43,357 nt of DNA from NCBI RefSeq assembly GCF_000380165.1, contig NZ_KB904684.1, forward strand, positions 1-43,357, read 5' to 3'. Below are positions 1-6,816 of this stretch, in pieces (position 1 is the stretch's first letter; each line of letters opens with the position of its first letter). The notes below the pieces were generated by a model. The model saw nothing but the letters and a program-made list of their open reading frames with translations, was not told where the DNA came from and made no database searches. This stretch comes from Wenjunlia vitaminophila DSM 41686 (GTDB lineage: Bacteria > Actinomycetota > Actinomycetes > Streptomycetales > Streptomycetaceae). Both the position numbers and the translations under genes were made by a program.

Positions 1-18
1 CGCTGGAACCACACCGAG

Positions 19-100
19 TGCCCGGAGCGGGACTTGAACCCGCACGGCCTCTGGGCCAAGGAGGTTTAAGCTCCTCGTGTCTGCATTCCACCATCCGGGC
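19..100 (-). tRNA. bldA: tRNA-Leu, anticodon UAA (bldA type)
   Basis: On the minus strand this folds as a class II tRNA. The 7-bp acceptor stem is GCCCGGA/TCCGGGC with discriminator A. The anticodon stem is AGGAG/CTCCT around the loop CTTAAAC, so the anticodon is TAA, which reads the codon UUA. A long variable arm (GGCC/GGCC) and the T arm GCGGG-TTCAAGT-CCCGC follow. CCA is not encoded. In Streptomyces the only tRNA reading UUA is bldA, which controls development and antibiotic synthesis because TTA codons are rare and confined to accessory and regulatory genes. The neighbouring ndh-eno-mfd block is also where I remember bldA lying in S. coelicolor. Confidence 0.96.
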
Positions 101-147
101 AGCAAGGTGCATGCGGCCTGTTCAGAAGTGGTTCCGGCGACACAACG

Positions 148-175
148 AGACTAGCTGTTCCTGACCAGGTGACAG
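148..175 (-). promoter_or_regulatory. Possible promoter of the tRNA-Leu gene
   Basis: Read on the minus strand, CTGTCA (170-175) and TAGTCT (148-153) are separated by 16 bp. The -10-like hexamer lies about 48 bases upstream of the mature tRNA 5' end. The match to the housekeeping consensus is only moderate and I saw no mapped start site. Confidence 0.35.
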
Positions 176-538
176 CACACTGCTAGCGCCATGTTGTCTT
201 ATTTCATTGACATCTGACGACACATCAGCAGAGTCGGCGGCGCACGGATAAGCCCACTTACTGGCCGCTCTTGGTGACGCCCCTCCTGCGTTCTTCCCCG
301 TCGATTGCGCACGAATGACGCAAACTCGCCGTCACCGGACGCTCACTGTCACGAACCGGTACATGAGCCCCGCGCCGCGCCCCGCCCACTCGGGGTTCGG
401 TCATACCTGGGGAGGATCGGGCGGATATCGAGTACGCCCCGAGAGTGGGACGAGAACAGCAGCACGGTCTGACTCCAGTGCCGGGACGGCCACCCACCAT
501 GGGAACGTCCACCGAACACATCCCCGTCAGGAGTTCCC
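176..538. other. Intergenic region between the tRNA and the ABC operon
   Basis: These 363 bases separate the divergent tRNA-Leu and ABC transporter genes. Reading frames here have no family resemblance and look like chance frames in GC-rich DNA. The stretch before 539 must carry the ABC operon promoter, but I cannot point to a convincing -10/-35 pair. The GGGGTTTACCCC-type motif found before the second ABC operon (28193) is absent. Confidence 0.5.
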
Positions 539-1327
539 GTGACCACCATCAGCACCACCGAGTACGCCGCGCCCCAAGGCAGCGGGGACGCCGTGGCTGC
601 CCGCGCCACGGAGCTGTCCAAGGTCTACGGCGCCGGCGAGACCCGGGTGGTCGCCCTGGACGCGGTCTCCGTGGACTTCCGGCGGGCGGAGTTCACCGCC
701 ATCATGGGCCCGTCCGGCTCCGGGAAGTCCACCCTCATGCACTGCATGGCGGGTCTGGACTCGGTCTCGTCCGGGTCGGCGCGCATCGGTGACGTCGAAC
801 TGACCGCACTGAAGGACAAGAAGCTCACCCAGCTTCGCCGCGACAAGATCGGCTTCGTCTTCCAGGCGTTCAACCTGCTGCCCACCCTGACCGCGGCGGA
901 GAACATCACGCTGCCCATGGACATCGCCGGACGCAAGCCGGACCAGGCGTGGCTCTCCCAGGTGATCGACACGGTCGGCCTGTCCGAGCGGCTGTCCCAC
1001 CGGCCCGGCCAGCTCTCCGGCGGGCAGCAGCAGCGGGTGGCCTGTGCCCGCGCGCTCGCCTCCCGGCCGGAGATCATCTTCGCTGACGAGCCCACCGGGA
1101 ACCTGGACTCGCGTTCCGGCGCGGAGATCCTGGGGTTCCTGCGGAACTCGGTACGTGAGCTGGGACAGACCATCGTGATGGTCACCCATGACCCGGTGGC
1201 CGCCTCCTACGCGGACCGGGTGGTCTTCCTCGCCGACGGCCGGATCGTGGACGAACTGGCCAACCCGACCGCCGAGGACGTGCTGAACCGCATGAAGCGG
1301 TTCGACGGCAGGGGTCGCACGAGCTGA
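539..1327 (+). CDS. ABC transporter ATP-binding protein (MacB/LolD type)
   Basis: A 262-residue ATPase that would power the FtsX-like permease encoded 43 bases downstream. Visible motifs are Walker A GPSGSGKST (about residues 57-65), the signature LSGGQQQR (about 158-165), Walker B IIFADEPTG (about 178-186) and the switch histidine in VTHDP. Together with an MacB-type permease such ATPases usually drive mechanotransmission or export of peptides, drugs or lipoproteins rather than classic transmembrane transport; the substrate here is unknown. The GTG start is chosen because AGGAG lies 6 bases upstream and the N terminus then matches the usual short lead before the ATPase domain. It closely resembles the ATPase at 28319 in this same window. 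Confidence 0.95.
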   Translation: MTTISTTEYAAPQGSGDAVAARATELSKVYGAGETRVVALDAVSVDFRRAEFTAIMGPSGSGKSTLMHCMAGLDSVSSGSARIGDVELTALKDKKLTQLRRDKIGFVFQAFNLLPTLTAAENITLPMDIAGRKPDQAWLSQVIDTVGLSERLSHRPGQLSGGQQQRVACARALASRPEIIFADEPTGNLDSRSGAEILGFLRNSVRELGQTIVMVTHDPVAASYADRVVFLADGRIVDELANPTAEDVLNRMKRFDGRGRTS

Positions 1328-1370
1328 CCACCCGCCGGCCCGACCGCTCCCACCTCTCCCTGGACTGCCC

Positions 1371-3899
1371 ATGTTCCGCACTGCCCTGCGCAACGTCCTC
1401 GCGCACAAAGCCCGGCTGATGATGACCGTGATAGCGGTCCTCCTCGGCGTGTCCTTCGTCTCCGGCACCCTGGTGTTCACCGACACCGTGGGGGACGCGT
1501 ACACCAACAGCTCCGCCCAGAGCTTCGCCAACACCTCGGTCGCCGTCCGCGCGGAGAACGCCACCGCGGTAGGCGACAGCGACCCGGGCGAGGCACCGGA
1601 GGAACTCACCTACCTCGACCAGTCCCTGCTGGACCAGCTCGGCGAGCTGCCCGGCGCCGCGTCCGTCACCGGTTCGCTCAGCGGGTTCACCGCGATCGCC
1701 GAGAAGGACGGCGACCTGGTGGGCGACGGCTGGACCACCCGGGGTGGCAACTACTCCGGCACCCGCGACAGCCGTTACCCGCTCGTGGAGGGCCGGGCAC
1801 CGGCCGCGCCCAACGAGATCGCCCTGGACTCCGAGACGGTGGACCGCACCGGGTACGCCCTCGGTGACACCATCCGGCTCTCGGTGGACGGCCCGGTCCT
1901 CAAGCAGAAGCTCGTCGGCGTGTTCACCACCGATGACGGTCAGGTGGCGGCCGGTGGCAGCCTCGCCCTGTTCGACACCCCCACCGCCCAGAAGCTCTTC
2001 GCCGAACCCGGCAAGTACAACGAGATCATCCTCAAGGCGGCCCCCGGCACCTCCGAGGAGAAGCTGAAGCAGCAGGTGGAGGAGCTCCTCCCGAAGGGCA
2101 CCGAGGCGCAGACCGGTACCTACCTCGCCGACGAGCAGGCCGACAACATCGCCGAGGCGACCAAGACGCTCAGCACCGTGCTGCTGGCCTTCGCCGCGGT
2201 CGCCCTGTTCGTCGGGATCTTCGTCATCGCCAACACCTTCTCGATGCTGGTCGCCCAGCGCACCCGGGAACTCGCGCTGCTGCGGGCCGTCGGCGCCACC
2301 CGTCGCCAGGTCACCCGTTCGGTGCTCGCCGAGTCGTTCGTGGTGGGATCGGTCGCCGCGAGCGCCGGGTTCGGGCTCGGAATACTGATCGCGATGGGCA
2401 TGCGCTCGCTGATGGGCAGCAACGTGCCCGAGGGCCCCTTGGTGGTGGCGCCCCGCACGGTGCTGGCCGCGGTGCTGGTCGGCGTTCTCGTCACCATGCT
2501 CGCCGCCTGGCTGCCCGCCCGCAGGGCCTCGAAGATCCCGCCGGTGGCGGCGATGAGCAGCGTGGACCAGGCTCCGACGACCCGCGGCCTGCTGGTGCGC
2601 AACGCCATCGGTGCCGCCCTCACCACGCTGGGCGTGGCACTGGTCCTGCTCGGCGCGGCCGACGCCAGTGCCCCGTGGGTGGGTGTCGGTGCCGTGGTGA
2701 CGCTGACCGGCTTCATCGTGCTCACCCCGCTGCTGTCCCGTCCGGCGATGGCGCTCGCGGAACCCGTCCTGCGGCTGTTCGGGGTCTCCGGGAAGCTGGC
2801 CCGGCAGAACACGGTCCGCAACCCGCGCCGCACGGCCGCCACCGCCGCGGCGTTGATGATCGGCCTGACACTGATCACCACGTTGACCGTGGTCGCGTCC
2901 TCGCTGCAGGACAGCATCGACAAGATGGCCGCCGACTCGATCAAGGCCGACTACACCATCAGCATGGCCAACTTCGCACCGTTGTCCGGGGACGTGGCCG
3001 AGATGCTGGCCGACACCCCGGGGGTGACCGAGGTCAGCCCGATGCGCCTGGCCGACACCGAGGTGCAGGGACACCACGAGACCATCACCGGGGTCAACCC
3101 CCGGACGGTCTCCAGCCTGCTCAACCTGGAGTTCACCAGCGGTTCCCTCGACCGGATCGACGACGGCGGGCTGATCGTGGACGACGACACCGCCGAGGAC
3201 CGGGGCTGGCAGGTCGGCGACACCGTCCCCCTGACCTACCGCAGTGACCAGGCCACCGAACGGCTGACGGTCCGCGGCATCTACCGGGGCAGCGAGATGA
3301 TGGACGGGATCATGCTGCCCACGGCCACGCTCGACCCGCACCTGCGGGACATCCGGGACCCCCGGATCATGGTCAACACCGAGGCCGGTGTCAGCCAGGA
3401 GTCCAGGGACCTGATCGAGAAGGCGCTGGGCGACAACCCGGCCGTCAAGGTGCAGACCGACGCCGAGGTCACCGACGACATCAACAAGATGATCAGCATG
3501 ACGCTGAGCATCATGTACGGCCTGCTCGGGATGGCGGTGGTCATCGCGGTGCTGGGCGTGGTCAACACCCTGGCCATGTCCGTCTTCGAACGGTCCCGGG
3601 AGATCGGGATGCTGCGCGCCGTCGGACTCGACCGGCGCCGGGTGCGGCAGATGGTCCGGCTGGAGTCGGTGGCCATCTCGCTGTTCGGCGCGGCGCTCGG
3701 CATCGGCCTCGGGGTGTTCCTCGCCTGGGGCGCCGGCGAGCTGATCACCGACAAGATGGCCAGCTACGGAATGGTCATGCCGTGGACCACGCTGGGGATC
3801 TTCACCGTGCTCGCCGCCACCATCGGGGTGCTGGCCGCGCTGTGGCCGGCCCGGCGGGCGTCCCGACTGAACGTGCTGGCCGCCATCAAGAGCGACTGA
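1371..3899 (+). CDS. FtsX-like ABC transporter permease
   Basis: An 842-residue membrane protein with two FtsX units in tandem. It has an N-terminal membrane segment (about residues 18-38, MMTVIAVLLGVSFVSGTLVF), a long extracellular domain, three membrane segments around residues 270-380 containing the typical NTFSMLVAQRTRELALLRAVGA loop, then a second such unit near the C terminus (VVNTLAMSVFERSREIGMLRAVG). This tandem layout is the usual Streptomyces form of MacB-like permeases. It forms an operon with the ATPase at 539 and ends just before two strong hairpins. The paralogous permease at 29149 has nearly the same design. Confidence 0.94.
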   Translation: MFRTALRNVLAHKARLMMTVIAVLLGVSFVSGTLVFTDTVGDAYTNSSAQSFANTSVAVRAENATAVGDSDPGEAPEELTYLDQSLLDQLGELPGAASVTGSLSGFTAIAEKDGDLVGDGWTTRGGNYSGTRDSRYPLVEGRAPAAPNEIALDSETVDRTGYALGDTIRLSVDGPVLKQKLVGVFTTDDGQVAAGGSLALFDTPTAQKLFAEPGKYNEIILKAAPGTSEEKLKQQVEELLPKGTEAQTGTYLADEQADNIAEATKTLSTVLLAFAAVALFVGIFVIANTFSMLVAQRTRELALLRAVGATRRQVTRSVLAESFVVGSVAASAGFGLGILIAMGMRSLMGSNVPEGPLVVAPRTVLAAVLVGVLVTMLAAWLPARRASKIPPVAAMSSVDQAPTTRGLLVRNAIGAALTTLGVALVLLGAADASAPWVGVGAVVTLTGFIVLTPLLSRPAMALAEPVLRLFGVSGKLARQNTVRNPRRTAATAAALMIGLTLITTLTVVASSLQDSIDKMAADSIKADYTISMANFAPLSGDVAEMLADTPGVTEVSPMRLADTEVQGHHETITGVNPRTVSSLLNLEFTSGSLDRIDDGGLIVDDDTAEDRGWQVGDTVPLTYRSDQATERLTVRGIYRGSEMMDGIMLPTATLDPHLRDIRDPRIMVNTEAGVSQESRDLIEKALGDNPAVKVQTDAEVTDDINKMISMTLSIMYGLLGMAVVIAVLGVVNTLAMSVFERSREIGMLRAVGLDRRRVRQMVRLESVAISLFGAALGIGLGVFLAWGAGELITDKMASYGMVMPWTTLGIFTVLAATIGVLAALWPARRASRLNVLAAIKSD

Positions 3900-3907
3900 C
3901 GGAACGG

Positions 3908-3938
3908 CGACGGGTTCCTCACCGCGAGGAACCCGTCG
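3908..3938 (+). terminator. Hairpin terminator after the first ABC operon
   Basis: A perfect 13-bp stem (CGACGGGTTCCTC pairing with its complement) around a 5-base loop starts 9 bases after the permease stop codon. There is no U tract, as is usual for Streptomyces terminators. Confidence 0.75.
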
Positions 3939-3957
3939 CACCGCCCGGCCAACGCGC

Positions 3958-3993
3958 GACGGGCGCCCGCCCCACGGATGGCGGGCGCCCGTC
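3958..3993. terminator. Second hairpin, likely bidirectional terminator
   Basis: A perfect 14-bp stem (GACGGGCGCCCGCC and its complement) around an 8-base loop. It sits between the convergent ABC permease and ndh genes and may stop transcription from either side. Confidence 0.65.
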
Positions 3994-4015
3994 GTCGGCG
4001 CGTCGGCGTTGCCTG

Positions 4016-4043
4016 GCGTGGCCCCGGTCCCCCGGGGCCACGC
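4016..4043 (-). terminator. Hairpin terminator of ndh
   Basis: A 12-bp stem (GCGTGGCCCCGG and its complement) with a 4-base loop begins 5 bases after the ndh stop codon when read on the minus strand. Confidence 0.65.
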
Positions 4044-4047
4044 GGGA

Positions 4048-5460
4048 TCATCCCACTCGCTCCCGTTGACTGACCCTGCCGAGCTCGGCGATCCGCTCCG
4101 CGGACCCGTGCGACGGCTGCTGCTGCGGCTGCTGCACCAGCGGCTGCGGCGGGGCCGCTGCCAGGGAGAACTCCTCGCGGGGGTGCTCCATGGCGCCCAG
4201 GGACACCACGTCGCGCTTGAGGAAGGCGGCGAGCAGCCACTCGGCGAAGACCCTGATCTTGCGGTTGAAGGTGGGCATCGCCAGCCCGTGGTACCCGCGG
4301 TGGCAGTACCAGGCGAGTCGGCCCTTCAGCCTGATCTTCCCGAAGAGCAGGGCCACGCCCTTGTGCAGGCCGAGGCCGGCGACCGCGCCCTTGTTCTTGT
4401 GCTTGTACTCGACCTGCGGGAAACCGCGCATCGCCGCGATCACGTTGTCCGCCAGGACCTTGCTCTGCCGCAGCGCGTGCTGGGCGTTCGGCGGGCACCA
4501 GGCGCCCTCTCCCACGGCCAGGTCCGGCACCTGGGCGTTGTCTCCCGCGGCCCAGACGTAGTCGGTGCCGCGGACCTGGAGGTTGGGCGCGGTGTCCACA
4601 TGGCCACGGGGTCCGAGCGGCAGCCCGAAGTTGGCCAGCGCCGGGTTGGGTTTGACCCCGGCCGTCCACACGATGGTGGAGGCGTCCACCTCGAGGCCGT
4701 TCTTGAGCACCACGTGCTTGTCCACGCAGGACACCAGGCTGGTCTCGAGGTACACCTCGATCCCACGCTCCTTGAGGTGCTTCAGCCCCCAGGCACCGAG
4801 CTTGGGGCCGACCTCGGGCAGCACCCGGTTCGCCGCGTCGACCAGGATGAAGCGCATGTCCTCGCGCTTGACGTTGCGGTAGTACTTCGTGGCGTAGCGG
4901 GCCATGTCCTCGACCTCGCCGATGGTCTCCGCCCCGGCGAAGCCGCCGCCGACGAAAACGAACGTCAGCGCCTTGCGCCGGACCTCCTCATCGGTGGTGG
5001 AGTCCGCCTTGTCGAGCTGCTCGAGGATGTGGTTGCGCAGGGAGATGGCCTCCTCGACGCCCTTCATCCCGATGCCGTTCTCGGCGAGGCCCGGGATGGG
5101 GAAGGTGCGGGAGACCGCACCCAGGGCTATGACCAGGTAGTCGAACCGCAGCTCGTACGGGTCGCCCACCAGCGGGGCCACGGTGGCGACCCGGCGCTCC
5201 TGGTCGATGGAGGTGACGTGACCGGTCAGGACCTCCGCCTTGGGGAGCATCCGCCGCAGTGGGACCACGACGTGGCGCGGGGAGATGCTGCCGGCGGCAG
5301 TTTCGGGGAGGAAGGGCTGGTACGTCATGTACGACCGGGGGTCGACGACCGTGAGGGTCGCCTCGTCGTAGCGCAACTTCTTCATGATGCGCCGCGCCGC
5401 GTACAAGCCGACGTACCCGCCTCCGACTACGAGGATCCGGGGACGCTCCGTGGTGCTCAT
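4048..5460 (-). CDS. ndh: Type II NADH dehydrogenase (NDH-2)
   Basis: A 470-residue FAD enzyme that passes electrons from NADH to menaquinone at the inner face of the membrane without pumping protons. The N terminus has the FAD-binding Rossmann motif VVGGGYVGLYAARR, the middle has a second dinucleotide fold FVFVGGGFAGAET for NADH, and the conserved YVWAAGDNAQVPD lies near residue 300. The C terminus (FAEWLLAAFLKRD) fits an amphipathic membrane anchor. The start MSTTERPRILVVGGG is chosen because it gives the normal family N terminus; the frame stays open upstream but without similarity. A Rex-type operator lies 270 bases upstream, which fits control of this gene by the NADH/NAD+ ratio. Confidence 0.95.
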   Translation of the reverse strand: MSTTERPRILVVGGGYVGLYAARRIMKKLRYDEATLTVVDPRSYMTYQPFLPETAAGSISPRHVVVPLRRMLPKAEVLTGHVTSIDQERRVATVAPLVGDPYELRFDYLVIALGAVSRTFPIPGLAENGIGMKGVEEAISLRNHILEQLDKADSTTDEEVRRKALTFVFVGGGFAGAETIGEVEDMARYATKYYRNVKREDMRFILVDAANRVLPEVGPKLGAWGLKHLKERGIEVYLETSLVSCVDKHVVLKNGLEVDASTIVWTAGVKPNPALANFGLPLGPRGHVDTAPNLQVRGTDYVWAAGDNAQVPDLAVGEGAWCPPNAQHALRQSKVLADNVIAAMRGFPQVEYKHKNKGAVAGLGLHKGVALLFGKIRLKGRLAWYCHRGYHGLAMPTFNRKIRVFAEWLLAAFLKRDVVSLGAMEHPREEFSLAAAPPQPLVQQPQQQPSHGSAERIAELGRVSQRERVG

Positions 5461-5871
5461 AACAAGAAGTATCCCGGACGAAGGGGGCACAACCTCGTGA
5501 GGCCAGTCACAAGCTCCCCCACCCATCGTGCTACACTCCCCGCCCCCGCTGTCCACCCCTCGGACGTTTCCCTGTGAACCCTCGCTGAGCAGCGGCGTTC
5601 TTCATGGAACGAGAGCTTCCGTCGGCGTCGCTCCGCCCCCTGGGGGACGCGGAGACCCCTGGAACGGCGGCCCACAAGCCCCAGGCGCCCCTCATGTAGC
5701 CCTCTCGGGGATATTTCCGGGGTTCTTCATGTGAAGAAATTCACGAAGTTCCCCCGACGGCCCCAACTCCGCCCGCGGACGGGGAGTTCGACCCCGCCGG
5801 CAGCCCAAGGGCGGGGACCACGGGGCGCCCGTGGCGTCGCTCGTCCCTCACACTCAAACCCTCATATGTAA
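5461..5871. other. Region upstream of ndh
   Basis: No convincing gene. It carries the Rex-type site at 5730-5745 and is bounded on the right by the truncated toxin copy that begins at 5872. If the ndh promoter is near the Rex site, the ndh mRNA has a leader of about 240 bases whose function I cannot read. Confidence 0.5.
5730..5745. promoter_or_regulatory. Rex-type redox operator upstream of ndh
   Basis: The sequence TGTGAAGAAATTCACG nearly matches the known actinobacterial Rex operator TGTGAAC-N3/4-TTCACA: both half sites TGTGAA and TTCAC are intact with 4 bases between them. Rex represses respiratory genes when NADH is low and releases DNA when NADH is high. ndh, read away from this site on the minus strand, is a logical target. 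The 270-base distance to the start codon is longer than usual. Confidence 0.7.
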
Positions 5872-6047
5872 CGCTCGGCGACGACCCGTACCGCCAGGAC
5901 GCCGACGTCAAGAAGCTCACTGGCCCGTCCGGGCTCTACCGGCTCCGGGTCGGAAACCACCGGGTCGCGTACCAGATCAACGATGGTGAACTGGTCATCC
6001 TCGTCGTCAAGGTGGGCGACCGGCGGGACGTGAACCGCAACCTGTAG
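5872..6047 (+). pseudogene. Truncated RelE/ParE-family toxin copy
   Basis: Encodes the last 57 residues of the toxin at 6463 (LGDDPYRQDADVKKLTG ... VGDRRDVNRNL, ending at the stop at 6045-6047). The first 32 codons and the start codon are missing. The frame is still open and differs from the intact copy at few residues (for example GNHRVAY for GSYRVAY and DVNRNL for DVYRNL), so the loss is recent or the copy is kept similar by gene conversion. No promoter or ribosome site precedes it, so it is probably not expressed. Confidence 0.88.
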
Positions 6048-6086
6048 GCGGTCGGGCCGAAGACCGGGCGGTCCCGTCGGCGTGGC

Positions 6087-6131
6087 CTACGACGGCGACT
6101 CGGCCGTGTAATAGGCGATGCCGTCGAGGAT
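6087..6131 (-). pseudogene. Remnant of the 3' end of ppx
   Basis: On the minus strand this reads ILDGIAYYTAESPS and a TAG stop, the exact end of the Ppx protein encoded at 6772. Homology stops upstream of this. It shows that the duplicated unit includes the join between the toxin gene and ppx. Confidence 0.85.
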
Positions 6132-6158
6132 CGCGCACGAGCGCACTTCCCTCACGGA

Positions 6159-6187
6159 TGCGCCGTGTACACGCTGATGCGTACACT
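6159..6187 (+). promoter_or_regulatory. Toxin-antitoxin promoter with TGTACA operators
   Basis: A -10 box TACACT (6182-6187) ends 6 bases before the antitoxin ATG, so the mRNA should start at or next to the ATG and be leaderless. A perfect palindrome GTGTACAC (6165-6172) lies in the spacer, and a second site GCGTACAC (6179-6186) covers the -10 box. The TGTACA core is the known operator core of YefM-type antitoxins, so this is probably the autoregulatory site of the pair. Confidence 0.68.
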
Positions 6188-6193
6188 GTCCGC

Positions 6194-6466
6194 ATGACTG
6201 AGAACACCGTGACCGTACGGGAAGCCCGCGCGCACCTCGCCGACCACATCAACCGGGCCGAGGAAGGCGTTCCGACCGTCATTACGCGCAACGGCGCTCC
6301 GGTGGCGGCCGTGGTTCCGATCGCGGACTTCGAGGCGCTGGAGGAGGCGGCCGACGTGATGTTGGCGCGCGAAGCCGAAGCGGTCCTGGCCGAGGGCGGT
6401 CCCACCGTGACGATGGCGGAACTGCTGGCGGATCTGTTCACCGAGCACGACGGCGAAGCGGCGTGA
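6194..6466 (+). CDS. Phd/YefM-family antitoxin
   Basis: A 90-residue antitoxin. The N-terminal half (TVREARAHLADHINRAEEGVPTVITRNGAPVAAVVPIADFEALEE) is the typical Phd/YefM dimerisation and DNA-binding domain; the acidic C-terminal tail (about 60-90) would wrap and block the toxin. The inner ATG at 6194 is chosen because it begins the family domain directly and sits at the correct distance from the -10 box for a leaderless mRNA. Its stop overlaps the toxin GTG by 4 bases, so the two are translationally coupled. It should also repress its own promoter through the TGTACA palindromes. Confidence 0.9.
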   Translation: MTENTVTVREARAHLADHINRAEEGVPTVITRNGAPVAAVVPIADFEALEEAADVMLAREAEAVLAEGGPTVTMAELLADLFTEHDGEAA

Positions 6467-6732
6467 AGTACGCCTTCCGGTTCACCACGGCAGCGCAGCG
6501 GCAACTCCGGGCCATCAGCCGGCCCGACGCCATGCGCGTCCTGACCGCACTGACCGCGCTCGGCGACGACCCGTACCGCGAGGACGCCGACGTCAAGAAG
6601 CTCACCGGCCCGTCGGGGCTCTACCGGCTCCGGGTCGGAAGCTACCGGGTCGCCTACCAGATCAACGATGGTGAACTCGTCATCCTCGTCGTCAAGGTGG
6701 GCGACCGGCGGGACGTCTACCGCAACCTGTAG
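6463..6732 (+). CDS. RelE/ParE-superfamily toxin
   Basis: An 89-residue basic protein with the RelE fold pattern: an N-terminal strand and helices (AFRFTTAAQRQLRAI), a central LTGPSGLYRLRVGSYRVAYQI, and a C-terminal strand ending VKVGDRRDVYRNL. In RelE-type enzymes the arginines of the LYRLR and RVAY segments and the C-terminal tyrosine/arginine cut mRNA on the ribosome; those residues are present. It starts at a GTG overlapping the antitoxin stop. Its 3' part is repeated at 5872-6047 together with the neighbouring ppx tail. An alternative is ParE (gyrase target), but the length and C terminus favour RelE. Confidence 0.88.
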   Translation: MKYAFRFTTAAQRQLRAISRPDAMRVLTALTALGDDPYREDADVKKLTGPSGLYRLRVGSYRVAYQINDGELVILVVKVGDRRDVYRNL

Positions 6733-6816
6733 GCGGTCGGACCGAAGACCGGGCGATCCCGTCGAGGTGGCCTACGACGGCGACTCGGCCGTGTAATAGG
6801 CGATGCCGTCCAGGAT
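6557..6816. repeat. Direct repeat, right copy (toxin 3' part plus ppx end)
   Basis: Matches 5872-6131 without gaps. This copy contains the intact ends of the toxin gene and of ppx. Homology ends at 6816, inside the ppx coding region. Confidence 0.93.

Larger units (their letters stand above)
5872..6131. repeat. Direct repeat, left copy (toxin 3' part plus ppx tail)
   Basis: These 260 bases match 6557-6816 at a constant offset of 685 bases with no gaps and few mismatches. Homology starts inside the toxin gene (codon 32) and stops inside the ppx 3' end. Both edges are abrupt. Confidence 0.93.

Noticed and set aside
1182-3941. Long minus-strand open frame of 919 codons opposite the FtsX permease
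   Set aside because: It mirrors the codon structure of the permease, is full of His/Asp/Gly/Gln in low-complexity patterns, and has no family motif. It is the usual antisense shadow in GC-rich DNA.
5872-6816. Insertion sequence with target-site duplication
   Set aside because: There is no transposase or terminal inverted repeat, and a 260-base duplication is far too long for a target site duplication.
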